DNA of 12,367 nucleotides. Origin: an uncultured Bacilli bacterium. GTDB lineage: Bacteria; Bacillota_I; Bacilli_A; RF39; UBA660. The stretch lies in contig CANQSC010000032.1 in assembly GCA_947626445.1 (NCBI GenBank), positions 1 to 12,367 of the forward strand. The letters run 5' to 3'. The position numbers and the translations under genes were made by a program. Within the stretch, counting starts at the first letter, position 1, and the number at the start of each line of letters is the position of its first letter. The notes beneath the pieces were generated by a model, which was not told the origin of the DNA, searched no databases, and saw nothing but the letters and a program-made list of their open reading frames with translations. Of the stretch, positions 1 through 6,439 are shown piece after piece.

Positions 1-1584
1 CCTATTGGAGCTGAAAGTGAATTTAATGGTATTATTGATTTAATTACAATGAAAGCTTATCATTATGATGGTGGTGAGCATGAAGATGCTGTTGAAATTG
101 AAATTCCTGATGATTTAAAAGAATTAGCTGAAACTAAACGTATGGAATTAATTGAAGCTGCTGTTGAGTTTGATGATGCTTTAATGGAAAAATATTTAAA
201 TGGTGAAGAATTAAGTATTGAAGAAATTAAAAGTGCAATCAGAAAAGGTGTTCTTGCTGCGGAATTTTTTCCTGTAATGTGTGGTAGTGCTTTATCTAAT
301 ATGGGTGTAAAACTAGCATTAGATGCTGTAATTGATTATATGCCTGCTCCTACTGATGTTGCATCTATTGAATGTTATGATCCAAAAACTGGGGAAGATG
401 TTATGCGTCATCCAAGTGATTCTGAACCATTCACGGCTTTAGCATTTAAAATTATGGCTGATCCATTTGTTGGTCGACTAGCTTTCTTTAGAGTTTATTC
501 TGGTCATTTAACTAGTGGTTCATACATTATAAATAGTACTAAAGGTGAAAAAGAACGTATTGGTCGTATCTTACAAATGCACGCGAATAATCGTAAAGAA
601 ATCTCTGAAGTTTATTGTGGAGAAATTGCTGCTGCTGTAGGACTTAAAAATACGACAACTGCTGATACTTTATGTGATGAAAAACATCCAGTTATTATGA
701 AAGGTATGGAATTTCCTTTACCAGTTATTGATGAAGCTATTGAACCAAAATCAAAAGCTGATCAAGAAAAACTTGGTGCTGCTTTACAAAAATTAGCTGA
801 AGAAGATCCTACTTTCCGTTATAAAACTGATCCTGAAACTGGTCAAACAATTATCAGTGGTATGGGAGAACTTCACTTAGAGGTTCAAGTTGAAAGAATG
901 AGAAGAGAATTTAATGTTGAGGCTAATATTGGTCGTCCACAAGTTGCTTATCGTGAAACAATTACTCAAATGGGTGAATGTGAAGGTAAATACATTAAAC
1001 AATCAGGTGGACGTGGACAATATGGTCATGTTTGGGTTCGTTTTGAACCAAATAAAGACAAAGGTTATGAATTTGTTGATGCTATCGTTGGTGGTGTTGT
1101 ACCACGTGAATATATTCCGGTAACTGATAAAGGATTACAAGAAGCTATGGCGGGTGGTATCCTTGCTGGTTATCCAATGGTAGATGTTAAAGCAACTTTA
1201 TTTGATGGTTCATATCATGATGTTGACTCATCTGAAATGGCTTTCAAAATTGCTGCTAGTCTAGCTTTAAAAGAAGCTAAAAATAAATGTAAACCTGTAA
1301 TATTAGAACCAATAATGAAAGTTACCGTAACTGTTCCTGATGAATATATGGGTAACGTTATGGGAGACTTAACTAGTCGTCGTGGTCGTCCACTAGGACA
1401 AGAATCACGTGGTAATGCTCTTGCAATTACAGCGATGGTTCCACTTGCTGAAATGTTTGGTTATGCAACTAGTTTACGTTCTAATACTCAAGGTCGTGGA
1501 AACTTCACAATGGAGTTAGATCATTATGAAGAAGTTCCAAAATCTATCGCTGAAGAAATTATTAAGAAAAACAGCGTTAATTAA
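1..1584 (+). CDS. fusA: Elongation factor G, 5'-truncated by the window start
   Basis: EF-G is the cytoplasmic GTPase that drives ribosomal translocation and, with RRF, ribosome recycling. The frame is open from base 1 and begins with PIGAE, a conserved segment late in the G domain, so roughly 160 N-terminal residues (P-loop, switches, NKxD) lie outside the window. The ATG at base 49 is an internal Met, not the start. The 527 visible residues hold the end of the G domain, domain II (around FTALAFKIMADPF), domain III (PLPVIDEAIEPK), domain IV (from RPQVAYRETI, with conserved YHDVDSSEMAFK at about 405-416, whose His is at the domain tip that enters the A site) and domain V (SRRGRP, then AMVPLAEMFGYAT and TQGRGNFTM). 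It ends in TAA 67 bases before tuf, the usual str-operon order. Domain V reads SRRGRPLGQESRGNA where many homologues have SRRGRIxGMExRG; this looks like ordinary divergence. Identity is secure. Confidence 0.97.
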   Translation, partial: PIGAESEFNGIIDLITMKAYHYDGGEHEDAVEIEIPDDLKELAETKRMELIEAAVEFDDALMEKYLNGEELSIEEIKSAIRKGVLAAEFFPVMCGSALSNMGVKLALDAVIDYMPAPTDVASIECYDPKTGEDVMRHPSDSEPFTALAFKIMADPFVGRLAFFRVYSGHLTSGSYIINSTKGEKERIGRILQMHANNRKEISEVYCGEIAAAVGLKNTTTADTLCDEKHPVIMKGMEFPLPVIDEAIEPKSKADQEKLGAALQKLAEEDPTFRYKTDPETGQTIISGMGELHLEVQVERMRREFNVEANIGRPQVAYRETITQMGECEGKYIKQSGGRGQYGHVWVRFEPNKDKGYEFVDAIVGGVVPREYIPVTDKGLQEAMAGGILAGYPMVDVKATLFDGSYHDVDSSEMAFKIAASLALKEAKNKCKPVILEPIMKVTVTVPDEYMGNVMGDLTSRRGRPLGQESRGNALAITAMVPLAEMFGYATSLRSNTQGRGNFTMELDHYEEVPKSIAEEIIKKNSVN

Positions 1585-1595
1585 CTTAAATAATA

Positions 1596-1612
1596 CTTGA
1601 AATTAATTCAAG
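1596..1612 (+). repeat. Inverted repeat overlapping the tuf -35 region
   Basis: CTTGAA and TTCAAG form a perfect 6-bp inverted repeat around a 5-base AT spacer, in the fusA-tuf gap. No T-run follows, so it is not an intrinsic terminator. The left arm overlaps the proposed tuf -35 hexamer. It could be a protein site, a weak RNA hairpin on read-through transcripts, or chance in AT-rich DNA. Confidence 0.4.
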
Positions 1613-1625
1613 CATTAGATAAAAT
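1597..1625 (+). promoter_or_regulatory. Likely internal sigmaA promoter for tuf
   Basis: TTGAAA (1597-1602, 5 of 6 consensus positions), a 17-bp spacer, then TAAAAT (1620-1625, 5 of 6). Transcription would begin near 1632, just before the ribosome binding site. A separate promoter for tuf inside the str operon is a known arrangement because EF-Tu is needed in excess over EF-G. AT-rich sequence raises the chance of random matches; the ideal spacing and position support this one. Confidence 0.6.
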
Positions 1626-1651
1626 AAATACTGAAAGGAGAGAAACAAAAA

Positions 1652-2818
1652 ATGGCAAAAGAAAAATTTGACCGTTCAAAAGAACATGTTAATATTGGTA
1701 CTATTGGACACGTTGACCATGGTAAAACAACATTAACAGCTGCTATTACAAAATTATTTGGTAAATATGTTGAATATGCAGATATCGACAAAGCACCAGA
1801 AGAAAGAGAAAGAGGTATTACTATTAATACTGCTCACGTTGAGTATGAAACTGAAAAACGTCATTATGCTCACGTTGACTGCCCAGGACATGCTGACTAT
1901 GTTAAAAACATGATTACTGGAGCTGCTCAAATGGATGGAGCAATCTTAGTAGTGTCTGCTGCAGATGGTCCTATGCCTCAAACAAGAGAACACATTTTAC
2001 TATCTCGTCAAGTTGGAGTTCCTAAAATTGTAGTTTACATGAATAAATGTGACCAAGTTGATGACCCTGAATTACTTGACTTAGTAGAAATGGAAATTCG
2101 TGAATTATTAGGAGAATATGAATTCGATACTGAATGTCCTATTATCCGTGGATCTGCTCTTAAAGCTATTGAAGGAGATCCTGAAGCTGAACAATCTATT
2201 AGAGATTTAATGAAAGCTGTTGACGAATATATTCCTTCTCCAGAAAGAGATACTGACAAACCATTCTTAATGAGTATTGAAGACGTATTTACAATTTCTG
2301 GACGTGGTACAGTTGTTACCGGACGTGTTGAACGTGGACAATTAAAATTAAATGACGAAGTTGAAATCGTTGGTTTAAAAGATACTAAGAAGACAGTTGT
2401 TACTGGTATTGAAATGTTTAGAAAATCTCTAGACTTTGCTCAAGCTGGTGATAACGCTGGTGTATTACTTCGTGGTATCGCTCGTGATGAAGTTGAACGT
2501 GGACAAGTTCTTGCTAAACCAGGAAGCATTGTTCCTCATCATAAATTCAAAGCAAGCGTTTATGTCTTAACTAAAGAAGAAGGCGGACGTCATACTCCAT
2601 TCTTCTCAAATTACCGTCCACAATTTTATTTCCGTACTACAGATGTAACTGGTGTTATTGAGTTACCTGAAGGTACTGAAATGGTTATGCCTGGTGATAA
2701 TGTTGACATGACTGTTGAATTAATTGCACCTGTTGCTCTTGAAAATGGTACTAAATTTTCTATTCGTGAAGGTGGACGTACTGTTGGAGCTGGTGTTGTA
2801 TCATCAATTGATGAATAA
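1652..2818 (+). CDS. tuf: Elongation factor Tu
   Basis: EF-Tu is the cytoplasmic GTPase that carries aminoacyl-tRNA to the ribosomal A site. The ATG follows a strong GAAAGGAG ribosome binding site (1633-1640). At 388 residues it is slightly shorter than the usual 393-397. All GTPase motifs are present: GHVDHGKT (19-26), RGITI with switch-I Thr57, DCPGH with the catalytic His80, NKCD (131-134) and SALK (168-171). Domain 2 carries GRGTVVTGRVERG, and domain 3 carries EEGGRHTPFF and YRPQFYFRTTDVTG. The loop before switch I, between AAIT and APEERERGITI, is about seven residues shorter than I recall for Bacillus subtilis EF-Tu and resembles the short form of some alphaproteobacteria. Codon choice differs from the downstream genes, with almost no TTG Leu and few AAG Lys, as expected for a very highly expressed gene. 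It is followed immediately by a terminator. Identity is secure. Confidence 0.98.
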   Translation: MAKEKFDRSKEHVNIGTIGHVDHGKTTLTAAITKLFGKYVEYADIDKAPEERERGITINTAHVEYETEKRHYAHVDCPGHADYVKNMITGAAQMDGAILVVSAADGPMPQTREHILLSRQVGVPKIVVYMNKCDQVDDPELLDLVEMEIRELLGEYEFDTECPIIRGSALKAIEGDPEAEQSIRDLMKAVDEYIPSPERDTDKPFLMSIEDVFTISGRGTVVTGRVERGQLKLNDEVEIVGLKDTKKTVVTGIEMFRKSLDFAQAGDNAGVLLRGIARDEVERGQVLAKPGSIVPHHKFKASVYVLTKEEGGRHTPFFSNYRPQFYFRTTDVTGVIELPEGTEMVMPGDNVDMTVELIAPVALENGTKFSIREGGRTVGAGVVSSIDE

Positions 2819-2841
2819 AAGCGAGGAATCGCTTTTTTTTT
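2817..2841 (+). terminator. Intrinsic terminator of the fusA-tuf operon
   Basis: AAAAGCGA and TCGCTTTT pair as an 8-bp stem with a GGAA tetraloop, and the 3' arm runs into an unbroken T-tract to 2841. The first bases overlap the tuf stop codon. This is a textbook Rho-independent terminator and marks the end of the str operon. Confidence 0.92.
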
Positions 2842-2939
2842 GTATAAATTTTTTTTGTTTTTCATAAATTATAGTGTATTTTCTTTTTACTATTTATGTC
2901 AATTAAATTATAAAGAATCTTTTAAAATAAAGAAAAATT

Positions 2940-2948
2940 TGGTATAGT
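2940..2948 (+). promoter_or_regulatory. Extended -10 promoter of murA
   Basis: TGG followed by TATAGT (2943-2948, 5 of 6 matches to TATAAT) gives an extended -10 element (TGn). The best-placed -35, TTTTAA at 2920-2925 with a 17-bp spacer, is weak, which the TGn could offset. It lies downstream of the tuf terminator, so murA needs a promoter here. The rest of the 2842-2971 gap is plain AT-rich sequence. Confidence 0.55.
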
Positions 2949-2954
2949 AATGGC

Positions 2955-2962
2955 AAGGTGGG
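2955..2962 (+). promoter_or_regulatory. Ribosome binding site that fixes the TTG start of murA
   Basis: AAGGTGGG is one mismatch from AAGGAGG and sits 9 bases before the TTG at 2972. In that frame the nearest upstream stop is TAA at 2948-2950. No ATG or GTG lies between it and the conserved N-terminus, so TTG is the only possible start. Confidence 0.8.
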
Positions 2963-2971
2963 TGTTTTGCT

Positions 2972-4231
2972 TTGAAAAAAATTATAGTTAATGGTGGTAA
3001 AACCTTATCTGGAACAATTCATGTGTCTGGTGCAAAGAATAGTGCAGTTGCGCTTTTGCCGGCAGCTATTTTATGTGATGAAGAAGCTACTATATATAAT
3101 GTACCAAATATTTCTGATACAGATGCTTTGATTGATATTTTGAAGTTATTAAATGTTGATGTTAATTATAATAATGATGAGATAACTATTAATTCGGTTA
3201 ATATAGAAAATAAAATAATTGGTGAGGATTTGTGTTCTAAGTTGCGTGGTTCTTATTATTTTATGGGTGCTTTGTTAGGTAAGAAAAAGAAGGTTGAAAT
3301 TGCTTTTCCAGGTGGATGTGATTTTGGTGAAAGAAAAATTGATTTGCATTTTAAGGGTTTTCTTAGTTTAGGTGCTAAGGTTGAGTTTAATGATAATTAT
3401 TTTTTGATTACTGCTGATAAGTTGACTGGTAGTGAGATTTATTTGGATTTTGCTAGTGTTGGGGCGACTATAAATATTATGCTTGCTGCTGTTAAGGCTG
3501 ATGGTGTTACGAAGATTAATAATGCTGCTAAGGAGCCTGAGATTGTTAATGTTGCTACTTTTTTAAATAATATGGGTGCTAAGATTACTGGTGCTGGTAC
3601 TAGTACCATTATTATTGAAGGTGCTAAGTATTTGCATAAAGCTATTATTGAGGTTATTCCTGATCGGATTGAGGCTGGTACTTATTTAATTTTAGGTGCT
3701 ATGTTAGGTAAGAAGTTTGTTGTTGACAATTTGATTGAGGAACATTTGACGGCTTTGATAAGTAAGTTAAAGGATATGGGTGTTAATATTGTGCGGGTTA
3801 AAAATGGTTTAGAGGTTAATTGTAAATCTAGTTATAAACCTATTAATATTAAGACTTTGCCTTATCCTGGTTTTCCCACTGATCTTGCTCAGCCTATGAC
3901 AACTTTACTTACTCAGTGTTGGGGAACAAGTTTTATTGAAGAGACTATTTATTCTAATCGGATGGGTCATGTTTCTGAACTTAATAAAATGAATGCTAAG
4001 ATTAAGATAAATGGTAATACTTCGATTATTACTGGTCAAACTGTTTTGCATGGGTCTAATGTTAAGGCTAGTGATTTGCGGGCTGGTGCTTCGCTTGTTT
4101 TGGCTTCATTATTGGCAAGTGGTCGTTCGACGATTAAGAATGCTGAATATATTTTAAGAGGGTATTCTAATCTTGTTTATAAGCTTAGGGGTGTTGGTGC
4201 TGATATTAATATTATTGATGAAAATATATGA
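2972..4231 (+). CDS. murA: UDP-N-acetylglucosamine 1-carboxyvinyltransferase
   Basis: MurA transfers enolpyruvate from phosphoenolpyruvate to UDP-GlcNAc, the first committed step of cytoplasmic peptidoglycan precursor synthesis, and is the target of fosfomycin. At 419 residues it has the usual length. Active-site features are present: Lys22 in GAKNSA, catalytic Cys116 in PGGCDFGER (Cys, not the Asp of fosfomycin-resistant forms), Asp304 in FPTDLAQP, Arg370 in DLRAGASL, and Arg396 in RGY. The EPSP-synthase-like inside-out alpha/beta barrel pattern runs throughout. Start is TTG. The gene stands alone behind its own promoter and is followed 33 bases later by the SGNH-like gene, with no terminator between. 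Lys is mostly AAG and Leu often TTG, unlike tuf or the kinase gene downstream. Many Firmicutes carry two MurA paralogues; I cannot tell which this is. The protein implies that the organism makes cell-wall precursors. Confidence 0.96.
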   Translation: MKKIIVNGGKTLSGTIHVSGAKNSAVALLPAAILCDEEATIYNVPNISDTDALIDILKLLNVDVNYNNDEITINSVNIENKIIGEDLCSKLRGSYYFMGALLGKKKKVEIAFPGGCDFGERKIDLHFKGFLSLGAKVEFNDNYFLITADKLTGSEIYLDFASVGATINIMLAAVKADGVTKINNAAKEPEIVNVATFLNNMGAKITGAGTSTIIIEGAKYLHKAIIEVIPDRIEAGTYLILGAMLGKKFVVDNLIEEHLTALISKLKDMGVNIVRVKNGLEVNCKSSYKPINIKTLPYPGFPTDLAQPMTTLLTQCWGTSFIEETIYSNRMGHVSELNKMNAKIKINGNTSIITGQTVLHGSNVKASDLRAGASLVLASLLASGRSTIKNAEYILRGYSNLVYKLRGVGADINIIDENI

Positions 4232-4264
4232 AATGTTAAGCATAGAATTAATTAGGTGTATTGT

Positions 4265-4933
4265 ATGAAAAAACAAATTATTTTTACTATTATATCTGGT
4301 GTAATTCTTGCTTTTTTTATTTATAAAATAACTTATCATGAAGAGATGAATTTTGTTTCTTTGGGTGATGGTGTATCGCTTGGTTTTACTGCTTATAATG
4401 TTAAGGGGTATAGTTTTAATGATTATTTGAAAGATTATTTTTTAGATTGTACTGTTTTAAGTGATTATATTTTTGAATTTTCTAGTGTTGATGAAACTAG
4501 TAAGAGTTTATTAAATAAGCTAAGTAATAATGAAACTTTAGGTAATAGTTCTTTAAGTATTCAACAAGCTATTTCTAAAGCTTCGGTTATTACTTTAAGT
4601 TTAGGGATGGATGAGTTAAATAATTTGAAGTCGTTAAAGACTCGGGATATTGATATTTATTTAAGTAATGTTGATAAGATTATTAATATTATAAGAAATA
4701 TTAATAAAAAGCAAATATTTTTATTGAGTCTTTATGAGAGTAATAAGTTAAGTGGTGATGTTGTTGAAAAAACAAATAAAAGATTAGAAGAAATTGCTAG
4801 TAAATATCAAGTAGTTTTTGTTGATATTACTGGAGTTTTTGATAATAAATCATTTTATTTAATGCCAAATAGTTATTATCTTAATTATAAGGGTCATCAA
4901 TTTATTAGTGAATTAATTAAGGATAAATTATAA
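4265..4933 (+). CDS. Membrane-anchored SGNH/GDSL-fold protein with substituted catalytic residues
   Basis: The 222-residue product has one N-terminal hydrophobic segment (about 5-22), a membrane anchor or uncleaved signal, and an extracytoplasmic SGNH-type domain. SGNH enzymes are usually esterases, lipases or acyl-transfer enzymes. Block I is recognisable as SLGDGVSLG, but Gly36 stands where the nucleophilic Ser of GDS belongs. Block III reads LGMDEL, with Asp116 in place of Asn. Block V reads NSYYLNYKGH, with Asn202 for the catalytic Asp and Tyr205 for the catalytic His. These substitutions are read directly; loss of activity is inference. ATG 4265 is chosen because AGGTG (4254-4258) sits 6 bases upstream; a GTG at 4256 in the same frame lies inside that site. 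It probably shares the murA transcript, which hints at an envelope role. The fold call is good; the function is unknown. Confidence 0.75.
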   Translation: MKKQIIFTIISGVILAFFIYKITYHEEMNFVSLGDGVSLGFTAYNVKGYSFNDYLKDYFLDCTVLSDYIFEFSSVDETSKSLLNKLSNNETLGNSSLSIQQAISKASVITLSLGMDELNNLKSLKTRDIDIYLSNVDKIINIIRNINKKQIFLLSLYESNKLSGDVVEKTNKRLEEIASKYQVVFVDITGVFDNKSFYLMPNSYYLNYKGHQFISELIKDKL

Positions 4934-4962
4934 TTTTTTTTTAATCTTTTTTTAATTAGGAC

Positions 4963-4990
4963 TTGGAAAATTTTTTATTTGTGATAAACT
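4963..4990 (+). promoter_or_regulatory. Probable promoter of the helical-protein gene
   Basis: TTGGAA (4963-4968), a 16-bp spacer and TAAACT (4985-4990) with TGA directly upstream, forming an extended -10. Each hexamer matches 4 of 6 consensus positions. T-rich tracts of nine (4934-4942) and seven (4947-4953) precede it. It lies 37 bases before the next ATG, leaving a leader of about 30 bases. Confidence 0.45.
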
Positions 4991-5026
4991 AAGTTAGTCG
5001 TTTAAGATTATAGAGAAGGTGTATGT

Positions 5027-5698
5027 ATGAGTTATTTTGTTAGTAAGGAAGTAGAATCAAGTATTAATCATAATTTAAGGGATTTGATTTTAGAAAAAGA
5101 AAAGGTTTTTAATAGTTTATCTAAGCATCAGAAGGAATTGGTTTCTTTTAGGAAGAATATTTTATTAAGTGTGTTGAATAAGTATTTTAAGAAGTTGGAA
5201 TTGTTGATTGCTAAGGAAGAATTAATTTGTGATGATATTAATGTTAAAATTAATTTATATCAGGAGATTAATGCTAAGATTAAGAATTTAAAGTCTTCTT
5301 TATATACTGTTGGTGATGATAAATCAATTTATAATCAAGATATTTATTATGAGTGTATGGATTTATATCAGAAGTTATGTTTGGATTTAAATTTTTTATG
5401 TGAAAAAAAGGTTGATGTTAATAATTTGGAAGAGATAAATGATTTTTTACAGGTAATATATAATTATTATAGAAATGTTAATTTTAGTAATCCTAATTTT
5501 GATTTTCATACTTCAATTATTTTTGATGATTATAATTTGTTGTTTAAGAATTCTGATATTATTGATTTGATATGTTATTGTTTTAAAAATCAAATTAGTT
5601 ATGATGAGTTTATTTTATTGGTTAAGAAGTATTTAACTGTTAGTGAGAGTGCATCTTCAAATATTAGAGTTAAAAAAATATGTAGAAGTAGTATTTAA
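5027..5698 (+). CDS. Uncharacterised helical cytoplasmic protein
   Basis: I do not recognise this 223-residue protein. It has no signal peptide and no membrane segment. Residues 1-100 are rich in Lys, Glu, Leu and Ile with heptad-like spacing and are probably long helices or a coiled coil. The rest (about 101-205) is also mostly helical, with many Asn, Asp, Tyr and Phe. The last 18 residues are basic and Ser-rich. Several Cys occur but form no CxxC metal motif. The ATG has a good ribosome binding site, AGAAGGTG (5014-5021), 5 bases upstream; an ATG at 5023 is in another frame. Its own promoter lies upstream and it ends one base before the direct repeats that precede the transporter operon, so read-through into that operon is possible. 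Base composition and clean reading frame suggest a real gene, probably lineage-specific. Confidence 0.7.
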   Translation: MSYFVSKEVESSINHNLRDLILEKEKVFNSLSKHQKELVSFRKNILLSVLNKYFKKLELLIAKEELICDDINVKINLYQEINAKIKNLKSSLYTVGDDKSIYNQDIYYECMDLYQKLCLDLNFLCEKKVDVNNLEEINDFLQVIYNYYRNVNFSNPNFDFHTSIIFDDYNLLFKNSDIIDLICYCFKNQISYDEFILLVKKYLTVSESASSNIRVKKICRSSI

Positions 5699-5719
5699 TT
5701 GTAACTTAGTTGTAACTTT
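5699..5719 (+). promoter_or_regulatory. Putative response-regulator operator: two direct repeats 11 bp apart
   Basis: TTGTAACTT occurs at 5699-5707 and again at 5710-5718, identical over 9 bases and spaced exactly 11 bp start to start. OmpR/PhoB-family regulators bind as head-to-tail dimers to direct repeats with about this period. The only such regulator in the window is encoded downstream in the same operon. The second copy overlaps the likely -35. The repeat is seen; the identity of the binding protein is inferred. Confidence 0.6.
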
Positions 5720-5737
5720 AGATTAATAAAATATATT
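5710..5737 (+). promoter_or_regulatory. Probable promoter of the ABC-transporter/two-component operon
   Basis: TTGTAA (5710-5715, 4 of 6) and TATATT (5732-5737, 5 of 6) are separated by 16 bp. The -35 lies inside the second direct repeat, a layout typical of promoters activated by OmpR-family regulators. A TAAAAT at 5727-5732 is an alternative -10 but has no suitably spaced -35. Confidence 0.5.
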
Positions 5738-5755
5738 TAGGAAAGGAATTTATTT

Positions 5756-6439
5756 ATGGAAATTTTAAGGGTTGAAAATTTGAGTAAAATATATGGTATG
5801 GGTGAGACTAAAGTTACGGCCTTAGATAATGTTAGTTTTAAGGTTAATAAAGGTGAGTTTGTTGCGATTGTTGGGGCTAGTGGTTCTGGTAAGTCGACTC
5901 TTTTGCATTTAATAGGTGGAGTAGATCGGCCTAGTAGTGGTAAGGTTTATATTGATGGAAAGGATATTTTTTTGTTAGATGATGATAAACTTGCTATATT
6001 TAGAAGAAGACAGGTTGGGTTTATTTATCAATTTTATAATTTATTACCGATTTTAAATGTTGTTGAAAATATTTGTTTGCCTCTTTCTTTAGATAAGAGG
6101 AGTGTATCTGATGGTAAGCTTAATGAGATGTTAAAACTTTTGGGTTTGGATGAAAGGCGGGATCATTTGCCTAATGAGTTATCTGGTGGTGAACAGCAAA
6201 GAACTAGTATTGGTAGGGCTCTTATTACTAATCCGACTCTTATTTTGGCTGATGAACCTACTGGTAATTTGGATTCTAAAGCTAGTGAAGAGGTTATGTC
6301 TCTTTTGATGAAATCAAATAAAGAGTATAATCAAACTATTTTAATGATTACGCATAATATGGAGATTGCTAAGTGTGCTGATCGAATTATTAGAATTGCT
6401 GATGGTAAAATTGTGGAGGATAGTTATGAATCTGTTTAA
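5756..6439 (+). CDS. ABC transporter ATP-binding protein, LolD/MacB/BceA type
   Basis: This 227-residue cytoplasmic ATPase would power the FtsX-type permease encoded next. Motifs in order: Walker A GASGSGKST (40-48), Q-loop Gln92 in YQFYNLLP, signature LSGGE (142-146), Walker B LILADE (162-167) followed by PTGNLD, and the switch His200 in ITHN. Length and the ADEPTGNLD form are typical of the family that includes LolD, MacB's ATPase domain and BceA. These act in mechanotransmission or in lipid and peptide handling rather than classical import. The signature continues EQQRTSIGRAL, where VAIARAL is more usual. The ATG follows AGGAAAGGA (5739-5747) at 8 bases. The last 14 bases overlap the permease gene, indicating translational coupling. 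The substrate cannot be read from the ATPase. An antimicrobial-peptide or envelope-stress role is inferred from the adjacent two-component system. Confidence 0.93.
   Translation: MEILRVENLSKIYGMGETKVTALDNVSFKVNKGEFVAIVGASGSGKSTLLHLIGGVDRPSSGKVYIDGKDIFLLDDDKLAIFRRRQVGFIYQFYNLLPILNVVENICLPLSLDKRSVSDGKLNEMLKLLGLDERRDHLPNELSGGEQQRTSIGRALITNPTLILADEPTGNLDSKASEEVMSLLMKSNKEYNQTILMITHNMEIAKCADRIIRIADGKIVEDSYESV

Noticed and set aside
49..51. ATG at 49 as the start of fusA
   Set aside because: The same frame is open to base 1 and encodes the conserved EF-G segment beginning PIGAE, so the gene is truncated by the window, not started here.
914..1123. 69-codon open frame inside fusA in another frame
   Set aside because: It lies wholly inside the conserved EF-G domain IV coding region, has no ribosome binding site, and its composition is that of a frame-shifted shadow.
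2035..2865. Two reverse-strand open frames across tuf and its terminator
   Set aside because: They are antisense to a highly conserved gene, rich in Ser, Thr and Pro as expected of complement frames, and one runs through the terminator hairpin.
4229..4255. Possible UGA-as-tryptophan reading, extending MurA past TGA 4229 to TAG 4253
   Set aside because: All conserved Trp positions in the window use TGG, genes read cleanly under the standard code, and MurA is already full length at the TGA.
4154..4339. 61-codon reverse-strand open frame across the murA/SGNH junction
   Set aside because: It is antisense to two supported genes, is low-complexity Asn/Ile, and has no initiation signals.
4925..4953. 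Possible terminator after the SGNH gene (AT palindrome followed by T-runs)
   Set aside because: The palindrome AAATTATAATTT has no loop and no G-C pairs, so it cannot form a stable stem. The T-runs alone are not evidence.
6366..6425. Longer N-terminus for the permease, from ATG 6366
   Set aside because: It would overlap the end of the ATPase gene by 74 bases and add 20 residues without homology. A good ribosome binding site places the start at 6426.
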